Assembly: GCA_036703315.1 (NCBI GenBank)
Contig: DATNPH010000275.1
Span: 1 to 10,003, forward strand
Length of the DNA stretch: 10,003 nt
DNA from: DATNPH01 sp036703315
GTDB taxonomy: Bacteria; Cyanobacteriota; Cyanobacteriia; Cyanobacteriales; Coleofasciculaceae
Direction: 5' to 3'
Below, one piece after another: positions 1 to 5,236 of this stretch. Numbering within the stretch: position 1 is the stretch's first letter; each line of letters opens with the position of its first letter. The notes beneath the pieces were generated by a model. It ran no database searches. It was not told the origin of the DNA and saw only the letters and a list, made by a program, of their open reading frames with translations. The position numbers were made by a program, and so were the translations under genes.

Positions 1-105
1 GGGGGTCTGATTCTAGTCGTTCCACTTAAGATTTTCCAATCAAAAGCCACTCCACCGATACCTCAACCTCTATGGTGCGATCGCTTTTCTTTCCGCTTCA
101 ATTTA

Positions 106-150
106 GGGTTGAGCGATAGCGCAAGCGCTGCCGCTAAGACAGATCGCGCT
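106..150. repeat. Cyanobacterial short dispersed repeat with AGCGCAAGCGCT palindrome
   Basis: This GC-rich patch sits in an otherwise AT-rich spacer. It contains GAGCGATAGCGCAAGCGCTG, whose core AGCGCAAGCGCT (118-129) has 5-bp inverted arms (AGCGC/GCGCT) around AA. It resembles the short interspersed repeats scattered through spacers of many cyanobacterial genomes. That assignment rests on general knowledge of such repeats, and only one copy lies in this window. A plus-strand frame is open from the left edge through this element to a stop at 189-191, but the repeat content makes it unlikely to be a real gene end. Confidence 0.45.
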
Positions 151-238
151 AGCTTTTTCTCCAGCCGCGTGGAGTCCCGATCCAGTTTTTAAGCACAGTG
201 ACGAATTCTAGCTGCTCTGACGATCTGACCTTTTTTAC

Positions 239-272
239 GACTTTCTTCTGACTTTTTCTGACTTTTTCCGAC
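239..272. repeat. Short tandem repeat, GACTTTTTCT unit
   Basis: Three consecutive 10-11 bp units (GACTTTCTTCT, GACTTTTTCT, GACTTTTTCC) are followed by a partial GACT, and a more diverged CTGACC-T-rich unit precedes them. They lie in the 501-base stretch before the first gene. Besides this tract, that stretch holds only the dispersed repeat near 106-150 and the composite repeat at 317-445. No function is evident. Confidence 0.5.
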
Positions 273-316
273 TGCCAAGGCGTATACCGAACAGTTAGGT
301 TGGTTTCATCGTTACG

Positions 317-445
317 GGAGAGATGAGGGTGAAAGAGGCGTAAGCATTGCTTTCCGCAGGAATCGCTCTTTTCCATAGCTCGATCACAGGGGAATTTACC
401 AATCTTTACACAAAGAACTCACTTTTTCTCACCGACAGTGCGATC
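317..445 (+). repeat. Composite intergenic repeat, copy A
   Basis: The first part (317-340) carries GAGATGAGGGTGAAAGA, matching 2616-2632. The second part (374-445) matches 1374-1444 with about 6 mismatches and one indel over 72 nt, about 90 percent identity. The part between them includes an ATCGCTCTTTTCC stretch, a worn version of the GCGATCGCTCTTTCC seen in copy C. A GTTAGAC tail and an AGGAG ribosome-binding site follow before the ATG at 502. Its place directly upstream of a gene, repeated in copies B and C, suggests it carries promoter or 5'-leader sequence. I could not identify convincing -35/-10 boxes. Confidence 0.7.
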
Positions 446-501
446 GGGCGTGGGTTTTGATTGAGTTAAGCATTAGTTAGACCTCATTCAAGGAGAAGAC
501 A

Positions 502-1236
502 ATGAAGAAACAACTGGTAATAGGATTGACCTTGGCTACCCTAGGTATAGGGTCTGTGGTAGCACCTGTTCAACAAGCATCAGCCATAAATTTTCCCAAT
601 TTTCAACCTAACATACAGCCGGACTCTAACAACGTTAAAGTAATCATTCCGAAGGATATTCTAGAAGCTGGTCTGAGGCAAACACTCAAAGTTAACGAAC
701 AACGTCTCAAGGATACCGAATTCAATCGTTTCACCCTAAAAAATACAGATGCTAGCATGCAGGGTGACCAACTTCAGGTTAGTGGGGTAATACAGGTAGA
801 GCATAGAGAGCGGATCCTATGTTTTCGTGGCAACTGCAAGTACACTCCTTGGACCTCCGCTAGTGGTCGCATCACACAAAATTTTGGTGTACAAATCAGG
901 GACAACAAAACAGTTGTTGCTGCTAAAGGAAACCCTAAAATTGAGGGATTAGAAGCAAGATGGTATGCAGAGATAGTTTCTCTAGCAGGTAAATTCGTTG
1001 GTCCTAGCCTCGCACCAACAGTGCATAAAGCTGTCAGCACGATGAATGGGGTAGATGTTAGAAAATTTGCAATAGACAAAAGTTCTGCAAGTCTAGCCTC
1101 TAAACTAGGACTGAATGAGGGTCAAGTACGCAGTGTCCTTAATCAACACGTTGGGACTGTCAATGCTGGTATTAACTCAGGAGGAGCGTTTGTAATTGAG
1201 TATGCGCTTCCCAGTGCTCAACTTATGGCGAAGTAG
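502..1236 (+). CDS. Exported protein of unknown function
   Basis: A 244-residue protein whose family I do not recognise. Residues 1-29 form a typical signal peptide: MKK, a hydrophobic core at about 5-22, and a likely signal peptidase I site after Ala-Ser-Ala (28). The mature part is polar, with no membrane segment. It has only two cysteines, C107 and C112, in the motif CFRGNC, which could form a short disulfide loop after export. The C-terminal third alternates small and hydrophobic residues. The start is well supported by AAGGAG at 490-495, six bases before the ATG. It lies downstream of repeat copy A and is the first gene of the secreted-protein island. A periplasmic or outer-envelope location is inferred from the signal peptide; no activity can be assigned. 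Confidence 0.85.
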   Translation: MKKQLVIGLTLATLGIGSVVAPVQQASAINFPNFQPNIQPDSNNVKVIIPKDILEAGLRQTLKVNEQRLKDTEFNRFTLKNTDASMQGDQLQVSGVIQVEHRERILCFRGNCKYTPWTSASGRITQNFGVQIRDNKTVVAAKGNPKIEGLEARWYAEIVSLAGKFVGPSLAPTVHKAVSTMNGVDVRKFAIDKSSASLASKLGLNEGQVRSVLNQHVGTVNAGINSGGAFVIEYALPSAQLMAK

Positions 1237-1249
1237 CTAGTGATAGGGT

Positions 1250-1266
1250 GGGCATGTCTGCCCTTT
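1250..1266 (+). terminator. Possible weak terminator hairpin
   Basis: Fourteen bases after the stop of the preceding gene there is GGGCA-TGTC-TGCCC (1250-1263), a perfect 5-bp GC-rich stem with a 4-base loop, followed by TTT. Position and geometry suit an intrinsic terminator, but the T-run is very short. Confidence 0.35.
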
Positions 1267-1373
1267 CAATGCGTTCAGCATGTTGCTTGTTTAATGCAGT
1301 ACTCGAAACAGTACAGCCCAATGATGTTTGGAGTGGAGAGCGTAATTTTTGTTCAGATTCGATTCCCTTTCCC

Positions 1374-1444
1374 TATAGCTCGATAGCAGGGAAATTTACC
1401 AAGCTTTACACAAGGAACTCACTTTTCTCACCGACAGTGCGATC
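1374..1444 (+). repeat. Composite intergenic repeat, copy B
   Basis: This near-copy of 374-445 contains the shared blocks TAGCTCGAT, AATTTACCAA, CTTTACACAA, GAACTCAC and CTCACCGACAGTGCGATC. As in copy A, a TAGTTAGAC tail and a strong ribosome-binding site (AAAGGAG, 1476-1482) follow, here before the DUF1304 gene. The strong match is confined to the spacer: the downstream coding sequences of copies A and B are unrelated. Confidence 0.75.
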
Positions 1445-1488
1445 ACTCTTAGCCCATCGAATAGTTAGACAAAAGAAAGGAGCATTCA

Positions 1489-1890
1489 ATGCCGCTGTTT
1501 GCAAACCTATCAGTAGTGATTGTTGTGTTAGTGCATATTATTCTTTTAGTTGTCGAGATGTTTCTCTGGAAACAGCCTGTAATCCATGAGAGGCTTGGCT
1601 TCACTCTAGAAGAGGCAATCAAAGTAGCACCAATCGTTGCCAATGCAGGGCTGTACAATGGGTTCCTTGCTGGTGGCTTAATCTGGGGGTTGATGTCTGG
1701 CAAAACTGGTGACGCGATTAAAATTTTCTTTCTAGCGTGCGTCATTATCGCTGGAATCTTTGGTGCTGCAACGTTAACGCGGACTCCGTTACTCATTCAG
1801 ACTGCCCCTGGTGCGATCGCTCTATTCCTACTTTTGATATCAAAGTGGAAGGATTCAGGTAATCAAGAGTACCAGGTAGTTAGCAAATGA
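1489..1890 (+). CDS. DUF1304-type small integral membrane protein
   Basis: A 133-residue, very hydrophobic protein. Four membrane helices are predicted at about residues 6-26, 47-68, 76-96 and 100-119. The stretch with EMFLW (23-27) and NAGLYNGFLAGGLIWG (52-67) matches my memory of the DUF1304 family (COG3759), whose members have similar length, an E-M-F-L-W motif after the first helix and the N-x-G-L-Y-N-G-F-L motif. The biochemical role of that family is unknown. The start is supported by AAAGGAG (1476-1482) with normal spacing and by the first helix beginning at once. It is probably in the cytoplasmic membrane. It follows repeat copy B and is the only clearly polytopic protein in the left island, so any link to the secreted neighbours is speculative. 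Confidence 0.85.
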   Translation: MPLFANLSVVIVVLVHIILLVVEMFLWKQPVIHERLGFTLEEAIKVAPIVANAGLYNGFLAGGLIWGLMSGKTGDAIKIFFLACVIIAGIFGAATLTRTPLLIQTAPGAIALFLLLISKWKDSGNQEYQVVSK

Positions 1891-1962
1891 GCTACCAGAA
1901 GCTTTGTGTGTTCTAAAAGTTCGCGAATCTTCTGAAAAGACAAGCCAGAGATTATGTTTACC

Positions 1963-2010
1963 GATGCGATCGCTCTTTCCCTATAGCCTACAGCTAACAG
2001 GTTTACCAGT
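1963..2010 (+). repeat. Composite intergenic repeat, copy C (short)
   Basis: GATGCGATCGCTCTTTCCC followed by TATAGC and a diverged GGTTTACC block resembles copies A and B, and its first block is the same as in copies D and E. The ACTCAC...GTGCGATC half is missing: the sequence passes into a T-run and the ATG of the next gene at 2037. It includes a HIP1 octamer at 1966-1973. Confidence 0.55.
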
Positions 2011-2036
2011 TTTTTTTATTCAAGTCGGAAGTTTTT

Positions 2037-2537
2037 ATGCTCAACAAATTTACAATTTGTAGTCAATTGAAGTGGGTATTTCTAGGTGTGATTCTGACAT
2101 CAGGATTCGGAATCAATAGCAAACCCGCCGTTGCAGGTTGCAATTTTCACGGTTGTTCGCAATCCAGTGTTGCCGAATGTAATTTTCATGGTTGCCCTAA
2201 CGCACCAATGGGGGCAGAATGTAATTTTCACGGGTGTCCGCCATCGCCACAACCACCTCAGCAGCAACAAGCCACGCAACAACCTCCTGTTGTTTATCCA
2301 CCTTACCCCTACCCACCCTACCCCTATCCCTATCCAAATCCAAATGTCGGCGGAAACCCTCAAGCAATTCAGCAATGTATGAACGGCTTAATGTACCAAC
2401 GACAGCTTGTTTGCACTCGTCAATCGGGATGCAGCCGCATTCCACGCGAAGGTTTCGGTGGCTGGGAGTATCGCAACGTTAGAACCCAAACCAGTGATGC
2501 TGCTGCTGCCCAAGCTTGTCAAAATGCCCGACAGTAG
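2037..2537 (+). CDS. Exported Cys-rich protein, triple CNFHGC motifs plus Cys4 C-terminal domain
   Basis: A 166-residue protein, not a named family I recognise. Residues 1-33 are an export signal (hydrophobic core about 13-24, A-V-A at 31-33). V-A-G-C at 32-35 also resembles a lipobox, but it is far from the hydrophobic core, so signal peptidase I cleavage seems likelier. The mature protein begins with three CNFHGC motifs (35-40, 48-53, 62-67) in 13-14 residue steps. A Gln/Pro tract and a Pro/Tyr-rich linker (83-102) follow, then a domain (106-166) with C114, C126, C132, C161 and an EGFGGW motif. That domain is about two-thirds identical to the C-terminus of the 4600-5136 product. Paired Cys and His suggest metal binding or disulfides, which is inference. 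The ribosome-binding site is weak (GGAAG, 2027-2031). It lies between repeat copies C and D. Confidence 0.85.
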   Translation: MLNKFTICSQLKWVFLGVILTSGFGINSKPAVAGCNFHGCSQSSVAECNFHGCPNAPMGAECNFHGCPPSPQPPQQQQATQQPPVVYPPYPYPPYPYPYPNPNVGGNPQAIQQCMNGLMYQRQLVCTRQSGCSRIPREGFGGWEYRNVRTQTSDAAAAQACQNARQ

Positions 2538-2594
2538 TGGTCGCGTGGGTAGTATCCACCTGACTCGCAGGGCAATTACACCTCAAAGCTTGTC

Positions 2595-2727
2595 CATCTC
2601 CTCACTAGATAATTAGAGATGAGGGTGAAAGATGCGATCGTCCTTTCCTCATAAATCAACCACTTGCAAATTGACAACCCTGACAAAAGTAACTCACTTT
2701 GTCTCATTAGCAATGTGATAGTTAGAC
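2595..2727 (+). repeat. Composite intergenic repeat, copy D (long, diverged)
   Basis: The first 46 nt (2595-2640) match 5188-5233 at 39 of 46 positions and contain CATCTC (2595-2600) facing GAGATG (2616-2621), a possible 6-bp hairpin with a 15-nt loop. The remainder (AAGTAACTCACTTTGTCTC, then a TGTGAT block and GTTAGAC) is a diverged version of 374-445. This copy therefore joins the 'behind a gene' block and the 'before a gene' block in one piece. It starts 57 bases after the stop of the CNFHGC gene. Confidence 0.6.
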
Positions 2728-2996
2728 CGCTAGGTTATCTGTTTGGGTGTAACCAGGAGATTAATGGCAGGGTGTGATCGTCAAGTGTATAAAGGTTTTG
2801 TAAAATCCGTGAAATTACGGTAATTCTTTCCGATTAGCTATAAACAAGCCTCCTATTTTTTTCAAAACAAGTAATTAGTTCTCCAAAACCCTTGTTGTAA
2901 AGCAAGCGAGTGATTTTGGATAGGGTGCGATCTCTAAGTGACTGCACATTTGCTGACGATGTTTGTTAAGTAATTAAGTAGATTGTGGCGTAGGGC
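2728..2996. other. Spacer with no confident gene; possible 19-codon ORF
   Basis: Most of this stretch looks non-coding. The one candidate is a 19-codon frame at 2764-2823 (begins MAGCDRQVYK) with AGGAG at 2755-2759, four bases before its ATG. It stands where a gene start stands after repeat copies A and B, so it could be a small peptide or the stub of a lost gene. A weak CCGT/ACGG hairpin (2807-2820) overlaps its end. ATGTTTGTTAAG near 2959-2970 recurs upstream of the 4568/4600 gene. Confidence 0.3.
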
Positions 2997-3461
2997 ATGA
3001 AGTCTAAATCAATTATTTCTGTGTGTCAAATGACGACGATTGCACTTGCGGCAATGATTTCCTCTTTTCCTATTGCAGTTTTCGCTACAGATGCTAAACC
3101 CGATGCGAGAGGAGACTACAATGCCTGGGCATCAAACTGGATTGTTGTCATCAATAGTGGTAATCTGAACTGCCGAAGTGAACCTGGTACTAGCTATCGC
3201 ATTTTAACTAAGTATACTAGAGCATCAACTTTACCTACACTCTCTGAATTAGAGGGTGATCCTATTCGTCGAGATAGACAAGGTCTTCCTTGGGTTCGCA
3301 TTAAGTGGGCAGGAACGGGAGGTTCTCCCTGCTATATTAGAGCGAATACCAGTTTTATTAGATCTCTGGATGATTTTACGATTGACCAGACAGCTTGTGT
3401 TGTACGTGAAATCAGAAAAGGGCGTCCCTTTCATGATGCGGCATTCGGCTGTGTGGATTAG
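2997..3461 (+). CDS. Exported SH3-like (SH3b) domain protein
   Basis: A 154-residue protein. Residues 1-30 are a signal peptide (MKSKS, hydrophobic 14-29, cleavage near VFA-TDA). The segment LNCRSEPGTSYRIL (57-70), followed by PWVRIKW (98-104) and CYIRANTSFI (112-121), has the order of a bacterial SH3 domain: R-S-x-P-G-T-S-Y near the first strand, a W-x-x-V/I strand, then a Y-I/V-x strand. Such domains in exported bacterial proteins usually bind cell-wall peptides or other ligands. No catalytic domain is attached. Cysteines at 59, 112, 134 and 152 may pair. An in-frame TAG just upstream (2991-2993) makes this ATG the first usable start, although its ribosome-binding site is poor. It leads a likely three-gene run with the pseudogene at 3503 and the SH3-like gene at 4038. 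Confidence 0.8.
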   Translation: MKSKSIISVCQMTTIALAAMISSFPIAVFATDAKPDARGDYNAWASNWIVVINSGNLNCRSEPGTSYRILTKYTRASTLPTLSELEGDPIRRDRQGLPWVRIKWAGTGGSPCYIRANTSFIRSLDDFTIDQTACVVREIRKGRPFHDAAFGCVD

Positions 3462-3502
3462 TTAGCTGAACCTCGAATTTTAATGAGCGCAGAGTATTCA
3501 CA

Positions 3503-3996
3503 ATAAATAGATTTTTACTAAGTGTTGCTTTACTTTCATGCTTAGTTCCAATAAAAGCCAAAGCTACCGCAACGGCTGGTATATCGTGTAACGCTAGACT
3601 ATCCCTGCAAGATGGAACACGTATCATCTACAAAGTATCAGGATCGATGGAATTCACTGATGGTGGACAGATTTTTCCGACAAACTAACCCAACTTATTT
3701 ATTACAATTTTTCGTAGAGAACGGAACAGTACAGAAAAATTGTTTCGTAATGAGGAACGGCTAGGTAACTATGAGTCGGATGCACCTGATGCAGATTACT
3801 CATCACTTCCATTAAATGGAAGTGATGAGCACGACCAAATGATGGTAGCGGGATTTACCATGTGCGTTCTGCGAACTATGGAATCTATATTCGCATGATG
3901 CCCAGCAATTATTCACCTAGACAAATTCAAGTTTTACGCTATCTTAGTCACGGTAAATTTGCTAGATCTACTGCTTTTCTATGCTCCTTGAAATAG
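3503..3996 (+). pseudogene. Decayed exported-protein gene (start loss, nonsense codon, frameshift)
   Basis: One frame from 3503 reads INRFLLSVALLSCLVPIKAK and continues ATATAGISCN, a clear signal peptide with an A-K-A-type cleavage site, but its first codon is ATA, not a normal start. The frame runs to TAA at 3686-3688, which a single C-to-T change of CAA would explain. The same frame then stays open to TGA at 3896-3898. The natural ending instead lies in another frame, open from after the TGAs at 3823-3828 (DGSGIYHVRSANYGIYIRMM...) to TAG at 3994-3996. A net one-base shift therefore lies between about 3829 and 3895. Spacers of 41 nt on each side fit an operon with both SH3-like neighbours. 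The family is not recognised. ATA could in theory serve as a rare start, but the later lesions argue for decay. Confidence 0.7.
3799..3829. repeat. Perfect 15-bp inverted repeat, 1-nt spacer
   Basis: CTCATCACTTCCATT (3799-3813) is followed by A and then AATGGAAGTGATGAG (3815-3829), its exact reverse complement. It lies inside the decayed gene, immediately before the interval where the reading frame shifts. No T-run follows on either strand, so it is not a classic intrinsic terminator. It could be a mutational scar, a protein-binding site, or a remnant of an inserted element. Confidence 0.9.
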
Positions 3997-4037
3997 TAGT
4001 GCTAATGTAAAGTTCTGATTGAATAAGGATATCGTTT

Positions 4038-4385
4038 ATGATGTGGCGAAGGCTTTTGATAAGCTTTAGTTTGATTTCTTCTACTATCTTCATTCCTCTG
4101 AGTGCAAGTGCTGATTCAAGTCGAATTTGTACGCGCACACAAGGTTCTAGTGTAGTTTTACGTACAGGACCGGGAACTAGCTACCCTAGAGGTTTAGTTG
4201 CAGTTGGGTCTGGAGGAAAAGCAGTCAATAACTACTTTCAACAACGCAACTATACAATTTCTAGCGGAGAACAAGTTTCTATATTCTCAACTACTCGTGG
4301 TACAGACGGACGTACTTGGTATCGAGCTGGGACGAATCAGTGGGTTGCTTGGGTTCGTTCTGATTTTGTTTGTCGGCAGCCTTAA
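4038..4385 (+). CDS. Small exported SH3-like (SH3b) domain protein
   Basis: A 115-residue protein. Residues 1-26 are a signal peptide: MMWRR, hydrophobic 6-21, likely cleavage after A-S-A (24-26). The whole mature part looks like one SH3b domain: VVLRTGPGTSYPRG (39-52) is the typical R-x-G-P-G-T-S-Y strand and loop, followed by Gly-rich turns, TWYRAG (93-98) and WVAWVRSDFVC (102-112), the usual W-x-x-V-x-x-x-x-V ending. C31 and C112 bracket the domain and may form a disulfide. Ligand unknown; related domains bind peptidoglycan peptides or surface ligands. AAGGA (4025-4029) lies eight bases before the first ATG; the second ATG at 4041 is an alternative. Probably co-transcribed with the SH3-like gene at 2997, though the two share only the domain type. 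Confidence 0.82.
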   Translation: MMWRRLLISFSLISSTIFIPLSASADSSRICTRTQGSSVVLRTGPGTSYPRGLVAVGSGGKAVNNYFQQRNYTISSGEQVSIFSTTRGTDGRTWYRAGTNQWVAWVRSDFVCRQP

Positions 4386-4555
4386 AACGATTGTAACTTC
4401 CCTTGAGCTAGGTTCTAACATTCAAATGCAATGGATAGTTGCAAGCTATTAGTGCTGAGTTCCAAATTGTCCGCTACTGCTATTTTGATCCGTCAGGGCG
4501 CAACTGCTAGGTAACAGCACAACTGTTAACAATGTTTGTTAAGAAATACACTTCA

Positions 4556-4603
4556 AAGGAGAGCTTTATGAGACTCATTCACTCACTCATTCGTTCACAT
4601 TGA
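4556..4603 (+). promoter_or_regulatory. Strong RBS, 11-codon leader ORF and YTCR tetranucleotide tract
   Basis: AAAGGAG (4556-4562) precedes an ATG at 4568, but that frame encodes only MRLIHSLIRSH before TGA at 4601-4603. The main protein frame opens at TTG 4600-4602, overlapping that stop, with no ribosome-binding site of its own. Between them lie six tandem four-base units, CTCA-TTCA-CTCA-CTCA-TTCG-TTCA (4574-4597). Adding one unit, or removing two, would join the ATG to the main frame. The arrangement fits slippage, a recent frameshift, or TTGA-overlap translational coupling. Confidence 0.65.
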
Positions 4604-5136
4604 AGTTATCTCTTCCACTCATTGTGGAAATAACCGTAGGAGTCATATCAGATACAAGTGTTAAGGCTCAACAGCAGCAAACATTTAGAGAGTGTATCGA
4701 TGATTTATACCGATACTTCTCTGCTTCTGAATCTGCAAATCGCTGTGAGCAAGCACTGAAAATTCAACCTCCCATTCAGACAATCGGTCAGTGTACCAGT
4801 GATTTATACAAGTATTTTTCTGCGGCAGAAGCATCAAACCGTTGTCAGACTTTACTGACGACTCAAAACCAGAACCAAAATTCGCGCAATCAATTTCCCA
4901 CTCCTGTTCTTACACCAGTTCCTGCTCCCGTTCCTACACCAGTCGTTGTCCCCGGAGGTTCTCCGGAAGCGATCGCTAGTTGTATGAGAAGATTGATGTA
5001 CGAGCGCAAGTTATTTTGTACGCGAAGTAGATGTAGCTCCATTCCCAGCGAAGGATTTGGAGGCTGGCAAACGCAGAACGTGCGAACAGAAATCAGCGAA
5101 GCTGCTGCTGTTCAAGCTTGTCAGAATGCCAGATAG
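4600..5136 (+). CDS. Exported Cys-rich protein with duplicated DLYxYFS module and Cys4 C-terminal domain
   Basis: A 178-residue product when read from TTG 4600; the natural start may be ATG 4568, currently out of frame. The N-terminus (MKLSLPLIVEITVG, then V-K-A at 21-23) resembles a signal peptide but has a Glu in its core and a short charged region, consistent with a missing N-terminal extension. Two tandem modules follow: ECIDDLYRYFSASESANRC (31-49) and QCTSDLYKYFSAAEASNRC (64-82), 13 of 23 residues identical over the repeat. Next come an Asn/Gln tract and a Pro-Thr-Val linker (100-119). Residues 120-178 (C128, C140, C145, C174, EGFGGW) match the C-terminal domain of the 2037-2537 product at 39 of 59 positions. 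The paralogues thus share the C-terminal domain but have different N-terminal modules. Function unknown; probably envelope or extracellular. Confidence 0.78.
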   Translation: MKLSLPLIVEITVGVISDTSVKAQQQQTFRECIDDLYRYFSASESANRCEQALKIQPPIQTIGQCTSDLYKYFSAAEASNRCQTLLTTQNQNQNSRNQFPTPVLTPVPAPVPTPVVVPGGSPEAIASCMRRLMYERKLFCTRSRCSSIPSEGFGGWQTQNVRTEISEAAAVQACQNAR

Positions 5137-5187
5137 TCATAGGTTGAGCAACCTTATTTGAGGGGCGATCGCACATCACTACTCGAT

Positions 5188-5236
5188 CATCTCTTCACTA
5201 GATGATAGGAGATGAGGGTTGCAGATGCGATCGCTC
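5188..5236. repeat. Composite intergenic repeat, copy E
   Basis: CATCTC...CTAGATGA...GAGATGAGGGT...GATGCGATCG matches copy D at 39 of 46 positions, with the same CATCTC (5188-5193) and GAGATG (5209-5214) arms. Like copy D, it lies about 50 bases behind a gene with the shared Cys4 domain. On the minus strand it supplies the last residues of the xisH-like frame, so it forms a junction with that gene. It contains a HIP1 octamer. Confidence 0.65.

Noticed and set aside
1..191. Plus-strand frame open from the left edge to TAA at 189-191, possibly the end of an upstream gene
   Set aside because: It runs through the dispersed AGCGCAAGCGCT repeat and a HIP1 site, and the encoded sequence has no recognisable domain. 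It could be chance openness in GC-rich repeats.
149..376. 75-codon minus-strand ORF
   Set aside because: It overlaps the tandem GACTTTTTCT tract and repeat copy A. The Lys/Ser-rich run in it simply reflects the repeat, and there is no RBS.
774..1079. 101-codon minus-strand ORF opposite the first exported-protein gene
   Set aside because: A shadow of the plus-strand gene at 502-1236, which has a signal peptide and a strong RBS.
1248..1589. 113-codon plus-strand ORF
   Set aside because: It runs through repeat copy B and into the DUF1304 gene in another frame. No RBS, and its residues are those expected from non-coding repeat sequence.
1449..1796. 115-codon minus-strand ORF
   Set aside because: A shadow of the DUF1304 gene, which has family motifs and a good RBS.
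1896..1934. CAGAAG...CTTCTG dyad after the DUF1304 gene as a terminator
   Set aside because: The loop would be 27 bases and there is no T-run after the stem.
2037..2141. Lipoprotein call for the CNFHGC protein based on V-A-G-C
   Set aside because: About ten polar residues separate the hydrophobic core from this Cys, unlike a true lipobox; the Cys belongs to the first CNFHGC repeat.
2100..2445. Several overlapping ORFs on both strands across the CNFHGC gene
   Set aside because: They come from the low-complexity Pro/Tyr and Gln codons. Only the 2037 frame has a signal peptide and a domain shared with a paralogue.
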